A DNA stretch of 64,000 nucleotides from Enterococcus ureilyticus (GTDB lineage: Bacteria; Bacillota; Bacilli; Lactobacillales; Enterococcaceae), in the NCBI RefSeq assembly GCF_001730315.1, contig NZ_MIKC01000040.1, forward strand, positions 124,001 to 188,000, in the 5' to 3' direction. Numbering within the stretch: position 1 is the stretch's first letter; every line of letters begins with the position of its first letter. Position numbers and translations under genes: made by a program. Below are positions 18,458 to 27,958 of this stretch, one piece after another. Under the pieces are notes generated by a model that did no database searches, was not told the origin of the DNA, and saw only the letters and a program-made list of their open reading frames with translations.

Positions 18458-19213
18458 TTAGTTGCTATATAGAAGTTCGACTGCATGTAAGTCGCAAAAC
18501 TCTACGTATTTTTCAGGTATCTCTCTTGTTGTGACAACTCCTTTTATACTGTCTAAAGGAGAGTAAGTGAGTAAAGTGGAATGGTCGAATTTTGAACTAT
18601 CTGCGAGTAGATAAATATCTTTGCTTCTTTGGACGATCATTTTTTTTATCCGATATTCCATTAAATCTGAATTAGTCAAACCACTCGTGATTGAGACGCC
18701 AGTTGCTGCCATAAAGGCTTTACTTATATTATATCTTGTCACAACAGCTTCATCTTCAATTCCTACAAAAGAACGCGTTTTTCTTTTATAACTATTACCA
18801 ATAAGAATAAGTTGAACATTTTTCATTGCCGCAGCAAGGTTGATAATATCAAGATTGTTTGTTAATAAGGTAAATGGTAAGTCTGGATCAATGTGATTTA
18901 AAATTTGACTAGTAGTTGTTCCAGAATCGATATAGATTAAATCATCCTCTTTAATCAATGTAGCAGCTCTTTTACCAATTTGCTCTTTCTCTGTTTGATT
19001 ATGGATAGTGCGATTTTCAAAAGAAACTAAGCTATTCTCTACATAAACAACACCACCATAGACTTTCTTCAAAGTTCCTCTTTTTTCCAATTCATTGATA
19101 TCTCGACGGATCGTATTTTTAGAGACGTTGAAAACACGGCATAATTCGTCGAGAGAAATACTGCCTTGTTGTTGTATGTAATTTTCAATTTGCTGAATTC
19201 GTTGTAATTTCAT
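18458..19213 (-). CDS. iolR: DeoR-family repressor of the inositol operon
   Basis: A 251-residue DeoR/GlpR-type regulator, the same length as Bacillus IolR. The N-terminal helix-turn-helix reads GSISLDELCRVFNVSKNTIRRDI, followed by the KKVYGGVVYVENSLVSFENR linker. The C-terminal sugar-phosphate sensing domain has the YIDSGTTTSQIL loop, LTNNLDIINLAA and GNSYKRKTRSFVG. It is divergent from iolA across a 284-bp intergenic region with several matches to the Bacillus IolR operator consensus. In Bacillus the inducer is 2-deoxy-5-keto-D-gluconate-6-phosphate, made by IolC; the same is inferred here. Confidence 0.9.
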   Translation of the reverse strand: MKLQRIQQIENYIQQQGSISLDELCRVFNVSKNTIRRDINELEKRGTLKKVYGGVVYVENSLVSFENRTIHNQTEKEQIGKRAATLIKEDDLIYIDSGTTTSQILNHIDPDLPFTLLTNNLDIINLAAAMKNVQLILIGNSYKRKTRSFVGIEDEAVVTRYNISKAFMAATGVSITSGLTNSDLMEYRIKKMIVQRSKDIYLLADSSKFDHSTLLTYSPLDSIKGVVTTREIPEKYVEFCDLHAVELLYSN

Positions 19214-19355
19214 ATTCTGTAACCTTTCTACTTCGTGTGATTAGATTCACTATAACACATGACCTTAATGTGTTCAACATATAACCAATTGTTTGCGGAT
19301 TTAGCACTTTTTGAATCAATGAATTTTGTTTTTTTATAAAGAGTTTGGCAAGATG

Positions 19356-19451
19356 TGATCAAAAAAGAAAATATTTCACCAAAAATGGGTTGACTATCGG
19401 AAATTGGAATTGTACAATGTAATCAAAAGTTAACCAAAGAACATCAAGATA
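19356..19451 (+). promoter_or_regulatory. Candidate IolR operator array
   Basis: Four direct, same-orientation matches to the Bacillus IolR consensus WRAYCAADARD: TGATCAAAAAA at 19356 (11/11), TCACCAAAAAT at 19376 (10/11), TAATCAAAAGT at 19420 (11/11) and ACATCAAGATA at 19441 (9/11). Neighbouring sites are 20 and 21 bp apart, about two helical turns. They flank and overlap the iolA promoter. A related sequence TCAACATATAACCA lies at 19274, near the iolR start. Confidence 0.65.
19390..19418 (+). promoter_or_regulatory. iolA promoter
   Basis: TTGACT (19390-19395) and TACAAT (19413-19418) with a 17-nt spacer, 80 nt before the iolA start. The start of transcription would fall near 19425, inside the third operator match. 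Confidence 0.75.
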
Positions 19452-19497
19452 TAACCATCGTGTTGATTTTTAATAGAGAACAAGGAGGACGTTATAG

Positions 19498-20958
19498 ATG
19501 GTAGAGGTACGAAAGTTAAAAAATTACATTGGTGGCAAATGGGTATCTAGTCGTACAGAAACGTATGAAGCAGTTTATAATCCGGCTACGAAAGAAATGT
19601 TGTGTGAAGTACCACTTTCTACAAAAGAAGATTTGGAAGAAGCGGTCACGATTGCTAGAGAAGCTTTTGAAACATGGAAAGAGATGGCAGTACCGAGACG
19701 TGCAAGGATTCTCTTTAACTATCAACAACTTTTAATCAAACATAAAGCGGAATTAGCTCGTCTAATCACACTTGAGAATGGGAAAAATCTCAACGAGGCT
19801 TTAGGTGAAGTACAACGAGGCGTTGAAAATGTAGAATTTGCTGCAGGAGCTCCAACGTTAATGATGGGAGATTCATTATCTTCGATTGCAACAGATGTAG
19901 AAGTTGCTAACTATCGTTACCCAATTGGGGTGGTCGCGGGAATTTCGCCTTTTAACTTTCCGATGATGGTTCCTTGCTGGATGTTTCCGATGGCAATCGC
20001 TTGTGGAAATAGTTTCGTTTTAAAACCGTCGGAAAGAACGCCTTTGCTAACTGAACGATTGGCTGAATTATTTACAGAGGCCGGGTTACCAGCTGGCGTA
20101 TTTAATATTGTATATGGCGCACATGATGTTGTGAATGGGATTTTAGAACATCCAGAAGTGAAAGCGATTTCCTTTGTTGGCTCAAAACCAGTTGGTGAGT
20201 ATGTTTACACTCAAGGGAGTAAGCACTTGAAACGAGTGCAAGCATTGACCGGTGCTAAAAACCATTCCATTGTCTTAAAAGATGCGGACCTAGATGATGC
20301 TGTGACCAATATTGTATCAGCCGCTTTTGGTTCCGCTGGTGAGCGCTGTATGGCGTGTGCAGTTGTAACGGTTGAAAATGAAATAGCAGATGCGTTTATC
20401 AATAAATTACAAGAAAAAGCATCAGGTATCAAAGTCGGAAATGGCTTGGATGACGGTGTCTTTTTAGGACCAGTTATTCGCGAAGAAAATCAAAAAAGAA
20501 CACTAGCTTATATTGAAAAAGGAATCGAAGAAGGAGCCCGTTTGATTGCAGATGGTAGGGAGAATATTCCAGACAATGGTTATTTTGTTGGTCCAACTAT
20601 TTTTGATGGTGTGACAACGGATATGACGATTTGGCGGGATGAAATTTTCGCTCCAGTATTGTCGATCATCAGAGTAGAAAACTTGCAAGAAGCCGTTACG
20701 ACAGCTAATCAATCTGAATTCGCAAATGGAGCTTGTCTGTTCACTAATAATGCCTCTGCGATTCGTTATTTTAGAGAAAATATTGATGCAGGCATGCTAG
20801 GGATTAATTTAGGCGTACCCGCGCCGATGGCATTCTTTCCGTTTTCAGGTTGGAAGTCCTCGTTTTACGGGACGCTTCATGCAAATGGCAAAGACAGTGT
20901 AGATTTCTACACGCGTAAAAAAGTAGTGACAGCACGGTATCCTAAGACAAATATTTAA
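19498..20958 (+). CDS. iolA: Methylmalonate/malonate-semialdehyde dehydrogenase (acylating)
   Basis: A 486-residue NAD- and CoA-dependent aldehyde dehydrogenase. It converts malonate semialdehyde, released by DKGP aldolase, to acetyl-CoA, the last step of inositol catabolism. The ALDH fold is evident: [19 protein letters not shown], the [10 protein letters not shown] cofactor loop, [16 protein letters not shown] and the catalytic cysteine in [13 protein letters not shown]. The AKNH and ERCMAC motifs mark the MMSDH/IolA subgroup rather than general aldehyde dehydrogenases. An AAGGAGGA site precedes ATG 19498. First gene of the operon, directly under the IolR-type operator array. Confidence 0.94.
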   Translation: MVEVRKLKNYIGGKWVSSRTETYEAVYNPATKEMLCEVPLSTKEDLEEAVTIAREAFETWKEMAVPRRARILFNYQQLLIKHKAELARLITLENGKNLNEALGEVQRGVENVEFAAGAPTLMMGDSLSSIATDVEVANYRYPIGVVAGISPFNFPMMVPCWMFPMAIACGNSFVLKPSERTPLLTERLAELFTEAGLPAGVFNIVYGAHDVVNGILEHPEVKAISFVGSKPVGEYVYTQGSKHLKRVQALTGAKNHSIVLKDADLDDAVTNIVSAAFGSAGERCMACAVVTVENEIADAFINKLQEKASGIKVGNGLDDGVFLGPVIREENQKRTLAYIEKGIEEGARLIADGRENIPDNGYFVGPTIFDGVTTDMTIWRDEIFAPVLSIIRVENLQEAVTTANQSEFANGACLFTNNASAIRYFRENIDAGMLGINLGVPAPMAFFPFSGWKSSFYGTLHANGKDSVDFYTRKKVVTARYPKTNI

Positions 20959-20977
20959 TGGGAAAGAAGGTGTAAGG

Positions 20978-21796
20978 ATGGTTCATTTAAAGTATAAACC
21001 TGTCCCGCAAGAGTTAGCGCAAGGCATCACGTTACTTCAACATATCAATAAAAATAATGCAGCTTTACAGTACATTGAATTGAAAGTCATAAAAATGACG
21101 AGTGGAAGTAAATTTCAAGAATCATTAGGAAAGCAAGAAGTGTGTATCGTTGCCCTAACAGGGAAAATTAAAGTAACGGATGGAGAACAAACCTTTAAGA
21201 CAATCGGCACGCGAAAAAATGTCTTTGAAAAAATCCCAACGGATAGTGTCTATATCTCGATAGAGCAAATGTTTGATATTACAGCGATAACCGAAGCCAC
21301 GGTGATTCTATGTTACTCACCATCTGATAAGAAAAAGACAACTACTCTGATTAAAGCCTCAGATAATACCATTGAACGCAGAGGGAAATATCAGAATAAA
21401 CGTTTGGTGCATAATATTTTACCAGATACAAGTCCAATTGCTGATCGTTTGTTAGTTGTTGAAGTGTTTACTGATGGTGGTAACTGGTCTAGTTATCCAC
21501 CTCATAAGCACGATCAAGATAATTTACCTCTAGAATCGAAATTAGAAGAAACGTATTATCACGAAATGAATCCCAGACAAGGGTTTGTTTTTCAGCGAGT
21601 GTATACAGATGATCGCTTACTGGATGAAACGATGGCTATAGAAAATGGTGATGTCGTCGTTGTTCCAAAAGGCTATCACCCAGTAGGTGTGCCGGATGGT
21701 TACGATTCTTATTACTTGAACGTAATGGCAGGTCCAACTAGAAAGTGGCAGTTTCATAATGATCCTGACCACGAATGGATTTTAAACAGAGAATAG
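20978..21796 (+). CDS. iolB: 5-deoxy-glucuronate isomerase
   Basis: A 272-residue bicupin enzyme that isomerises 5-deoxy-glucuronate to 2-deoxy-5-keto-D-gluconate in the inositol pathway. The C-terminal cupin has the metal-binding pattern YPPHKHDQ, LEETYYHEM and the late GYHPVGVPDGYDSYYLNVMAGP motif, with His/Glu ligands in place. Length matches IolB. GAAGAAGG-type site and ATG 20978; 19 nt after iolA. Its end is 14 nt before iolC. Confidence 0.93.
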   Translation: MVHLKYKPVPQELAQGITLLQHINKNNAALQYIELKVIKMTSGSKFQESLGKQEVCIVALTGKIKVTDGEQTFKTIGTRKNVFEKIPTDSVYISIEQMFDITAITEATVILCYSPSDKKKTTTLIKASDNTIERRGKYQNKRLVHNILPDTSPIADRLLVVEVFTDGGNWSSYPPHKHDQDNLPLESKLEETYYHEMNPRQGFVFQRVYTDDRLLDETMAIENGDVVVVPKGYHPVGVPDGYDSYYLNVMAGPTRKWQFHNDPDHEWILNRE

Positions 21797-21810
21797 AAGG
21801 AGTGACAAGG

Positions 21811-22770
21811 ATGACGAAAACATTTGATATGATCGCCCTTGGTCGAGCATGTATTGATTTGAATGCAGTGGAATATGATCGACCGATGGAAGAAACGATG
21901 ACCTTTAAAAAATATGTAGGTGGTTCACCAGCAAATATCGCAATTGGCAGCGCAAAGTTAGGTGTAAAAGTTGGTTTTATTGGGAAAATTTCAGATGACC
22001 AGCATGGGCGTTTCATTAAAGAATACATGAGCGAAGCTGGAATCGATACGAGCCAACTGTTCACTGATCAAAAAGGACACAAAACAGGATTGGCATTTAC
22101 GGAGATCAAAAGCCCAGAAGAATGCAGCATTTTGATGTATCGAGATCAAGTGGCAGACTTGTACCTAGCGCCGGAAGAAATCGATGAAGAATACATCAAA
22201 CAAACAGATCTCTTGTTGGTATCTGGAACGGCACTTGCGCAAAGTCCTTCCAGAGAGGCGGTATTAAAAGCGATTGCTTATGCTAGAAAAAATCAGGTGA
22301 AAGTTGCGTTTGAACTAGATTATCGTCCGTACACATGGCAATCACCAGAAGACGTTTCCGTTTATTATTCAATTGTTGCTGAAAATGCTGATATTGTGAT
22401 CGGTACAAGAGATGAATATGACGAAATGGAAGGCAAAAAAGGTGGAACAAATCAAGCGACTACAGACTATCTATTTCAGCATCGTCCTGAATTGATTGTG
22501 ATCAAGCATGGCGTAAAAGGTTCTTATGCCTATACCAAAAAGGGAGAAACCTATCAAGCGGGTTCGTATAAGACCCAAGTCTTGAAAACGTTCGGTGCAG
22601 GTGATTCTTATGCAGCAGCCTTTTTATATGCATTAAATACAGGGAAAGACATTGAAACCGCATTGAAATATGGAAGTGCATCGGCGGCTATTGTTGTTAG
22701 TAAACATAGTTCATCAGAAGCAATGCCAACAGCCAAAGAAATCGAACAATTAATTGCAGATCAATCTTGA
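21811..22770 (+). CDS. iolC: 5-dehydro-2-deoxygluconokinase
   Basis: A 319-residue PfkB/ribokinase-family kinase phosphorylating 2-deoxy-5-keto-D-gluconate to DKGP, which is both aldolase substrate and, in Bacillus, the IolR inducer. It has the N-terminal GRACIDLNAVEYDRPMEE, the KYVGGSPANIAIGSAKLG signature 1 and the C-terminal anion hole with catalytic Asp in FGAGDSYAAAF. The open frame begins at 21775 inside iolB, but ATG 21811 has AGGAG upstream and gives the family start. No aldolase domain is fused to it. Confidence 0.93.
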   Translation: MTKTFDMIALGRACIDLNAVEYDRPMEETMTFKKYVGGSPANIAIGSAKLGVKVGFIGKISDDQHGRFIKEYMSEAGIDTSQLFTDQKGHKTGLAFTEIKSPEECSILMYRDQVADLYLAPEEIDEEYIKQTDLLLVSGTALAQSPSREAVLKAIAYARKNQVKVAFELDYRPYTWQSPEDVSVYYSIVAENADIVIGTRDEYDEMEGKKGGTNQATTDYLFQHRPELIVIKHGVKGSYAYTKKGETYQAGSYKTQVLKTFGAGDSYAAAFLYALNTGKDIETALKYGSASAAIVVSKHSSSEAMPTAKEIEQLIADQS

Positions 22771-22791
22771 TTAAAGTAAGGCGGGAAAGTA

Positions 22792-24705
22792 ATGGCTAAA
22801 AAAATTCGATTAACCACAGCACAAGCACTGATTAAATTTTTGAATCAACAATATATTCAAGTTGATGGTGAAGAATTCCCTTTTGTTGAAGGTATTTTTA
22901 ATGTCTTTGGTCATGGGAATGTCTTAGGAATCGGTCAAGCACTTGAAGAAAATCCAGGGCATTTGAAGGTAATTCAAGGGAAAAATGAACAAGGGATGAC
23001 ACATGCAGCAGTAGCCTATAGTCGGCAGAAATTAAGACAGAAAATTTTTGCTGTTACAGCTTCAGCTGGTCCAGGATCTGCCAACATGCTCACAGCGGCG
23101 GCAACTGCGTTTGCCAACAACATTCCAGTGCTGATCTTACCGGCAGATACGTTTGCTACACGTCAGCCTGATCCAGTTTTACAACAATTAGAACACGAAA
23201 CCAGTGCGGCAATCACAACGAATGATGCCTTTAAAGCGGTCTCTAAATATTGGGATCGTGTTCAACGACCAGAACAATTGATGAGTAGTCTGCTACGAGC
23301 GTTTGAAGTCATGACGAATCCAGCGAGCTGTGGTCCGGCAACGATTTGTATTGCTCAAGATACTGAAGCAGAAGCGTATGATTACGATGAAGAATTTTTT
23401 AAAAAGAGGGTGCATTACGTTGATCGGCAAGTTCCTACAGAGCGTGAACTAAATGGTGCCGTAGAAAGAATCACGACAAGTAAGAAACCAGTCATTATCG
23501 TTGGAGGTGGAGCAAAGTATTCCCAGGCACGGGAAGCATTGATTCATTTGTCTACACAATGTGGGATTCCGTTAGTTGAAACACCTGCAGGTAAATCAAC
23601 TGTAGAAGCAGACTTTAAAAATAACTTAGGAGGTACGGGTGTTTTAGGAACTTTGGCTGCTAATAAGGCAATTCGACAAGCTGATTTGGTTATTGGAATC
23701 GGTACAAGGTATACGGATTTCACCACGTCTTCTAAAACCGCTTTTAATTATGACCAAACGAAATTTTTGAATATCAATGTCAATCGCATGCAGGCCTATA
23801 AGTTTGATGCGTTCCAGCTTATCGGCGATGCAAAAGAGACAGTAGAGAATCTGATCCCGATGTTGGCAGACTATCAAACGTCATTTGGTGAAATTATCAA
23901 GGATCTGAAAGAAGAATGGGCTGTTGAAAGGAAGCGTCTAGGTGATATTTCTTTTTCGAGGGAGAACTTTTTTCCAGAGATTAAAGACCAATTCACGCAA
24001 GAAATTCTAAATGAATATTCGGATATGCTACAGACTGAATTGGCTCAAACTAGTGCATTTCTTACAGTTAATAATAACGTAGCTAAAGACAGTATTGTCA
24101 TTGCATCAGCTGGCTCTTTACCTGGTGATATGCAGCGTTTATGGAATCCACTCGTGCCGAATACGTATCATCTTGAATATGGTTATTCTTGTATGGGGTA
24201 TGAAATCAGTGGTGCTTTAGGTGTGAAATTAGCCAGTCCAACACAAGAAGTCTATGCCATGGTAGGGGACGGGAGTTTCTTGATGCTTCATTCAGAACTA
24301 ATCACGGCATTGCAATATGGGCAAAAGATCAATATTTTGTTATTCGATAATTCTGGATTTGGCTGTATCAATAATTTACAAATGGGTAATGGTAGCAGTA
24401 GCTATAAGTGTGAATTTAGAGATCATCGTGAGCAAATCATGAATATAGATTATGCGAAAGTTGCGGAAGGGTATGGCGCCAAAAGTTATCGTGCTAATAC
24501 AAAAGAAGAACTGATTGCAGCGCTAGAAGATGCTAAAAAACAAGAAAAATCTACTCTGATTGAAATGAAGGTTTTACCAAAAACAATGTCAGATGGGTAT
24601 GACAGTTGGTGGCACGTTGGGGTTGCAGAAGTTTCAAAAAGTCTGGCAGTTCAAGAGTCGTATGAGCGTAGTCAAAAAATGTTGGAAAAAGCCAAAGAGT
24701 ATTAG
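22792..24705 (+). CDS. iolD: 3D-(3,5/4)-trihydroxycyclohexane-1,2-dione hydrolase
   Basis: A 637-residue thiamine-diphosphate enzyme that opens the inositol-derived ring to 5-deoxy-glucuronate. The order of domains is that of the acetolactate-synthase superfamily: N-terminal pyrimidine-binding domain with the catalytic Glu in QGKNEQGMTHAAVAY, a middle domain with VGGGAKYSQA, and a C-terminal diphosphate domain with VGDGSFLMLHSEL and the Mg2+ ligand Asn in FDNSGFGCINN. Length is normal. An AAGGCGGGAAAG region precedes the ATG, 22 nt after iolC. A 213-bp gap follows, unusual inside this operon. Confidence 0.93.
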   Translation: MAKKIRLTTAQALIKFLNQQYIQVDGEEFPFVEGIFNVFGHGNVLGIGQALEENPGHLKVIQGKNEQGMTHAAVAYSRQKLRQKIFAVTASAGPGSANMLTAAATAFANNIPVLILPADTFATRQPDPVLQQLEHETSAAITTNDAFKAVSKYWDRVQRPEQLMSSLLRAFEVMTNPASCGPATICIAQDTEAEAYDYDEEFFKKRVHYVDRQVPTERELNGAVERITTSKKPVIIVGGGAKYSQAREALIHLSTQCGIPLVETPAGKSTVEADFKNNLGGTGVLGTLAANKAIRQADLVIGIGTRYTDFTTSSKTAFNYDQTKFLNINVNRMQAYKFDAFQLIGDAKETVENLIPMLADYQTSFGEIIKDLKEEWAVERKRLGDISFSRENFFPEIKDQFTQEILNEYSDMLQTELAQTSAFLTVNNNVAKDSIVIASAGSLPGDMQRLWNPLVPNTYHLEYGYSCMGYEISGALGVKLASPTQEVYAMVGDGSFLMLHSELITALQYGQKINILLFDNSGFGCINNLQMGNGSSSYKCEFRDHREQIMNIDYAKVAEGYGAKSYRANTKEELIAALEDAKKQEKSTLIEMKVLPKTMSDGYDSWWHVGVAEVSKSLAVQESYERSQKMLEKAKEY

Positions 24706-24918
24706 CATGACAATAGGTTGGATCGGGAGCGTTTCACTTCACGAAATAAGAAGGAGTTGTTTCTGATCTTACCGTGTATTCAAATTCTAGGTCTATAGGC
24801 TATGGCTTAACGAGTTATAGTCCATATGCAAATAAGCATTTTTTGAAAGCGCATACGTTACAGTGTGGCTAAGGAAGTTGTCCAGCAGGTTTGTAAAAAA
24901 GAAAATGGAGGCAAAACA
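24706..24918 (+). other. 213-bp gap between iolD and iolG with a cre-like site
   Basis: No gene is evident. A short hairpin ATGC/GCAT followed by T6 lies at about 24825-24846. TTGAAAGCGCATACGTT at 24843-24859 matches the CcpA cre consensus WTGNNARCGNWWWCAWW at every defined position but one. This could give carbon-catabolite control inside the operon, or mark an internal promoter for iolG onward. The iolG frame is open back to GTG 24865, but the ribosome binding site supports 24919. Confidence 0.4.
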
Positions 24919-25923
24919 ATGGATTTAAAAGTTGGCGTCATTGGGACAGGTGCAATCGGCATCGAACATATTAAACGAATCAATGAAAAAGTGCAAGGCG
25001 CGTACGTGACTGCGGTATCAGATATAAACGTAGAACAAGCTCAGCGTTTAGCAAATCAGATTGATGCTGTCTTTTTTGAAACAGGAGAAGAATTGATTGC
25101 TTCACCTGATGTGGCTATTGTTGTGGTAACTTCTTGGGATCCAACCCATGAAAAATATGTTTTAGAAGCAATTAAACATGGAAAATATGTTTTCTGTGAA
25201 AAACCTTTAGCGACAGATAGCGCAGGTTGTAAACGAATCGTTGATGCTGAAGTAAAAGCAGGAAAGAAACTAGTTCAAGTCGGCTTTATGAGACGATATG
25301 ATCGAGGTTATATTGAATTGAAAGAAGCCATAGAAACCAAAAAATTCGGGGAGCCTTTGATGCTTCATTGCGCCCATAGAAACCCAACGGCAGATGAAAA
25401 CTATTTAACGCCAATGGCAATCATTAACACAGGAATCCATGAAATCGATGCTTTACGTTGGTTGCTTCAAGAAGATTATGTTTCAGCTCAAATGATTTTG
25501 CCTAAACAAACGAGTTTCACACATGAAAAACTGCATGATCCACAGATGTTGATCTTGGAAACAGTTTCTGGTATCCATATCGATTTAGAGATTTTCGTTA
25601 ATTGTCAGTTTGGTTATGATATCAAATGCGATGTTGTCTGTGAAACGGGAGAGATTGGGCTAGAAGATCCAGCCTACACACATGTGAAGGCAAAAGGAAA
25701 AAACTACACAAAGATAGCACCAGATTGGCAAACTCGTTTTGTTGAAGCGTATGACTATGAATTTGAATTATGGGTTCGTTCGATTCAAACGGGTAATCTA
25801 ACTGGACCGACTGCTTGGGATGGTTATGCGGCGGCCGTTACGATGGATGCTTGTGGTAAGGCAAGAGATACAGGTGAGCGAACATTGATTCAATTACCTG
25901 AATGTCCAGCATTATATAAATGA
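24919..25923 (+). CDS. iolG: Inositol 2-dehydrogenase
   Basis: A 334-residue Gfo/Idh/MocA oxidoreductase, NAD-dependent, oxidising myo-inositol to 2-keto-myo-inositol, the first pathway step. N-terminal Rossmann motif GVIGTGAIGIEH, the EKP motif with the catalytic Lys in FCEKPLATDS, GFMRRYDRGY, and the catalytic Asp/His pair in NTGIHEIDALRWLL. ATG 24919 follows GGAGG at 24907-24911; the upstream extension from 24865 is rejected. Together with IolE and IolD it makes the first three steps. Confidence 0.92.
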   Translation: MDLKVGVIGTGAIGIEHIKRINEKVQGAYVTAVSDINVEQAQRLANQIDAVFFETGEELIASPDVAIVVVTSWDPTHEKYVLEAIKHGKYVFCEKPLATDSAGCKRIVDAEVKAGKKLVQVGFMRRYDRGYIELKEAIETKKFGEPLMLHCAHRNPTADENYLTPMAIINTGIHEIDALRWLLQEDYVSAQMILPKQTSFTHEKLHDPQMLILETVSGIHIDLEIFVNCQFGYDIKCDVVCETGEIGLEDPAYTHVKAKGKNYTKIAPDWQTRFVEAYDYEFELWVRSIQTGNLTGPTAWDGYAAAVTMDACGKARDTGERTLIQLPECPALYK

Positions 25924-25979
25924 AGCAACTTTATTAAATAAATCAACATTTAACTTTTAATTATAGGAGGAAGTAAAGA

Positions 25980-27008
25980 GTGGAAAAAATCAAGGTTGGA
26001 ATTGTTGGCTTAGGCCGTTTAGGGAAAGTTCACGCAAAAAATTTAGCTGAAAATGTTCAAGGGTGTCAATTAATTGCCGCTTGTAGTTTTGTAAAAGAAG
26101 AATTGGATTATGCAGTCAGGGAATTAGGGGTAGAAGAAACCTATCAAGACTATGAAGAAATGGTCAAAAGTCCAACGATTGATGCGGTGTTTATTGTTTC
26201 CCCTTCTGGGTTTCACTGCGAGCAGATTCAATTGGCGATGGAACATGGTAAACACGTCTTCAGTGAAAAACCGATTGGCTTGGATTTAGCTGAAATCAAA
26301 GCGACAGAGCGGGTAATTCAAAGTCGTCCGGAACAAGTATTTATGTTGGGATTCATGCGTCGTTATGACGATTCGTACCGCTATGCCAAACAATTAGTAG
26401 AAGATGGGGAATTAGGGGAACTGACTCTGATGCGCTGTTATAGTATCGATCCTAGTTCAGGTATGGAAAGCTTTGTAAAATTTGCGGGCGCCAGTGATAG
26501 TGGAGGGATTTTCATGGATATGTCAATTCACGATATCGATTTAGTCCGTTGGTTTACAGAAAAAGAAGTAAGCAAAGTATGGGCGTTAGGGAAAAATGCT
26601 GCTTATCCTGAATTGGATAAAGTAGGAGAATTGGAAACAGGAGCGGCCATGATGCAATTGGAAAACCAAGCGATGGCGATCTTAGTTGCAGGTCGTAATT
26701 GTCATCATGGGTATCATGTAGAAACTGAGCTGATTGGAACGAAAGGGATGCTTAGAGTAGCAGCGGCGCCAGAGAAAAATCTTGTTACGATCATGGATGA
26801 AAAAGGCGTTGTACGAGCTTGCTCACAAGATTTTCCAGAACGCTTTCGTGAAGCTTTCGTTAATGAAGCGAAAGAGTTTATTGCATGTATCAAAGAAAAA
26901 CGTCAACCGCAAGTTTCAGCTTATGATGGGCTGCAGTCAACTAAAATCGCACTAGCGTGTAAACAATCATTTGAAACAAATGAATTGATCACAATTGAAA
27001 ATCTATAG
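25980..27008 (+). CDS. Second inositol dehydrogenase-like Gfo/Idh oxidoreductase
   Basis: A 342-residue Gfo/Idh/MocA protein starting at GTG 25980 behind TAGGAGG. Rossmann motif GIVGLGRLGKVHAKN, FSEKPIGLDLAE with the catalytic Lys, GFMRRYDDSYRYAK, and MDMSIHDIDLVRWFTEKE with the catalytic Asp/His pair. It resembles iolG in all key motifs but is clearly diverged. In other bacteria, extra dehydrogenases in iol clusters (IolX/IolW-type) act on scyllo-inositol or D-chiro-inositol; that role is inferred. Its place between iolG and iolE argues for an inositol-isomer function. Confidence 0.87.
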   Translation: MEKIKVGIVGLGRLGKVHAKNLAENVQGCQLIAACSFVKEELDYAVRELGVEETYQDYEEMVKSPTIDAVFIVSPSGFHCEQIQLAMEHGKHVFSEKPIGLDLAEIKATERVIQSRPEQVFMLGFMRRYDDSYRYAKQLVEDGELGELTLMRCYSIDPSSGMESFVKFAGASDSGGIFMDMSIHDIDLVRWFTEKEVSKVWALGKNAAYPELDKVGELETGAAMMQLENQAMAILVAGRNCHHGYHVETELIGTKGMLRVAAAPEKNLVTIMDEKGVVRACSQDFPERFREAFVNEAKEFIACIKEKRQPQVSAYDGLQSTKIALACKQSFETNELITIENL

Positions 27009-27040
27009 ATAGCAGTCCTTTGAAAGGGGAGAAAAATAAA

Positions 27041-27934
27041 ATGAATGAGTCAAAAATCCGTTTGGGCATTGCGCCGATTGCTTGGACAAATGATGATATG
27101 CCAGAGTTAGGGAAAGAAAATACGTTTGAGCAGTGTATTAGTGAGATGGCTTTGTCCGGCTATGTAGGGACTGAAATTGGGAATAAGTACCCGAAAGATC
27201 CAGATGTCTTACGACCGTATCTTGATATTCGAGGGTTGTCAGTCGCAAGTGCTTGGTTTAGTGCCTTTTTAACAACGAAACCGTATGAAGAGACAGAGCA
27301 AGCGTTTATTGAACATATGAATTTTCTCCATGCTATGGGGGCCAAAGTGATTGTTGTGTCGGAACAAGGACATAGCATTCAGGGTCAGATGGATCTAGCA
27401 ATTTTCAAAGAAAAGCCGGTATTTTCTGCGTCAGATTGGCAAGCATTAGCAACTGGGTTGGAACGCTTGGGTGCGTTGGCAAATGCGAAAGGAATGACGA
27501 TTGTTTATCATCATCATATGGGGACAGGTGTGCAAACGACAGAAGAAATCACTCGTTTGATGGACTTGACAGATCCTGAAAAAGTTTCTTTGCTATTTGA
27601 TACCGGACATTTGGTCTTTTCTGGCGAAGACCCAATTGAAATTTATCAAAAATATCAAGAGCGTATCAAGCACATTCATTTCAAAGATATACGAGAGCAG
27701 ATAGCGAGACAAGTCAGCACAACGGAGCAAAGTTTTTTAAATGCAGTTAAGTCAGGAGTATTTACTGTTCCAGGAGACGGGATGATCGATTTTGCACCGA
27801 TTTGGGAAGTTATCAAGAGTAGTGATTACGAAGGGTGGATTGTTGTTGAAGCCGAACAAGATCCGGCGCAGGCTAATCCTTTTGAATACGCAGTGAAAGC
27901 GAGAGACTACATTCACGAAATCACGAGTATTTAA
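27041..27934 (+). CDS. iolE: Inosose dehydratase
   Basis: A 297-residue TIM-barrel enzyme of the xylose-isomerase-like superfamily, dehydrating 2-keto-myo-inositol to 3D-(3,5/4)-trihydroxycyclohexane-1,2-dione, the IolD substrate. It starts with RLGIAPIAWTNDDMPELG, the IolE hallmark, then GTEIGNKYP, YHHHMGTGVQT and LLFDTGHLVF with metal ligands, and HIHFKDIRE near the C-terminus. ATG 27041 with AAAGGGGA upstream gives the usual length; the TTG at 27020 would place the ribosome binding site inside the gene. Confidence 0.92.
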   Translation: MNESKIRLGIAPIAWTNDDMPELGKENTFEQCISEMALSGYVGTEIGNKYPKDPDVLRPYLDIRGLSVASAWFSAFLTTKPYEETEQAFIEHMNFLHAMGAKVIVVSEQGHSIQGQMDLAIFKEKPVFSASDWQALATGLERLGALANAKGMTIVYHHHMGTGVQTTEEITRLMDLTDPEKVSLLFDTGHLVFSGEDPIEIYQKYQERIKHIHFKDIREQIARQVSTTEQSFLNAVKSGVFTVPGDGMIDFAPIWEVIKSSDYEGWIVVEAEQDPAQANPFEYAVKARDYIHEITSI

Positions 27935-27958
27935 AAACAAAAAAAGGAGCGGAATTCT

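Noticed and set aside
24706-24918. A short frame in the iolD-iolG gap (about 44 codons ending near 24876)
   Set aside because: No start codon with a ribosome binding site and no recognisable similarity; frames of this length arise by chance.
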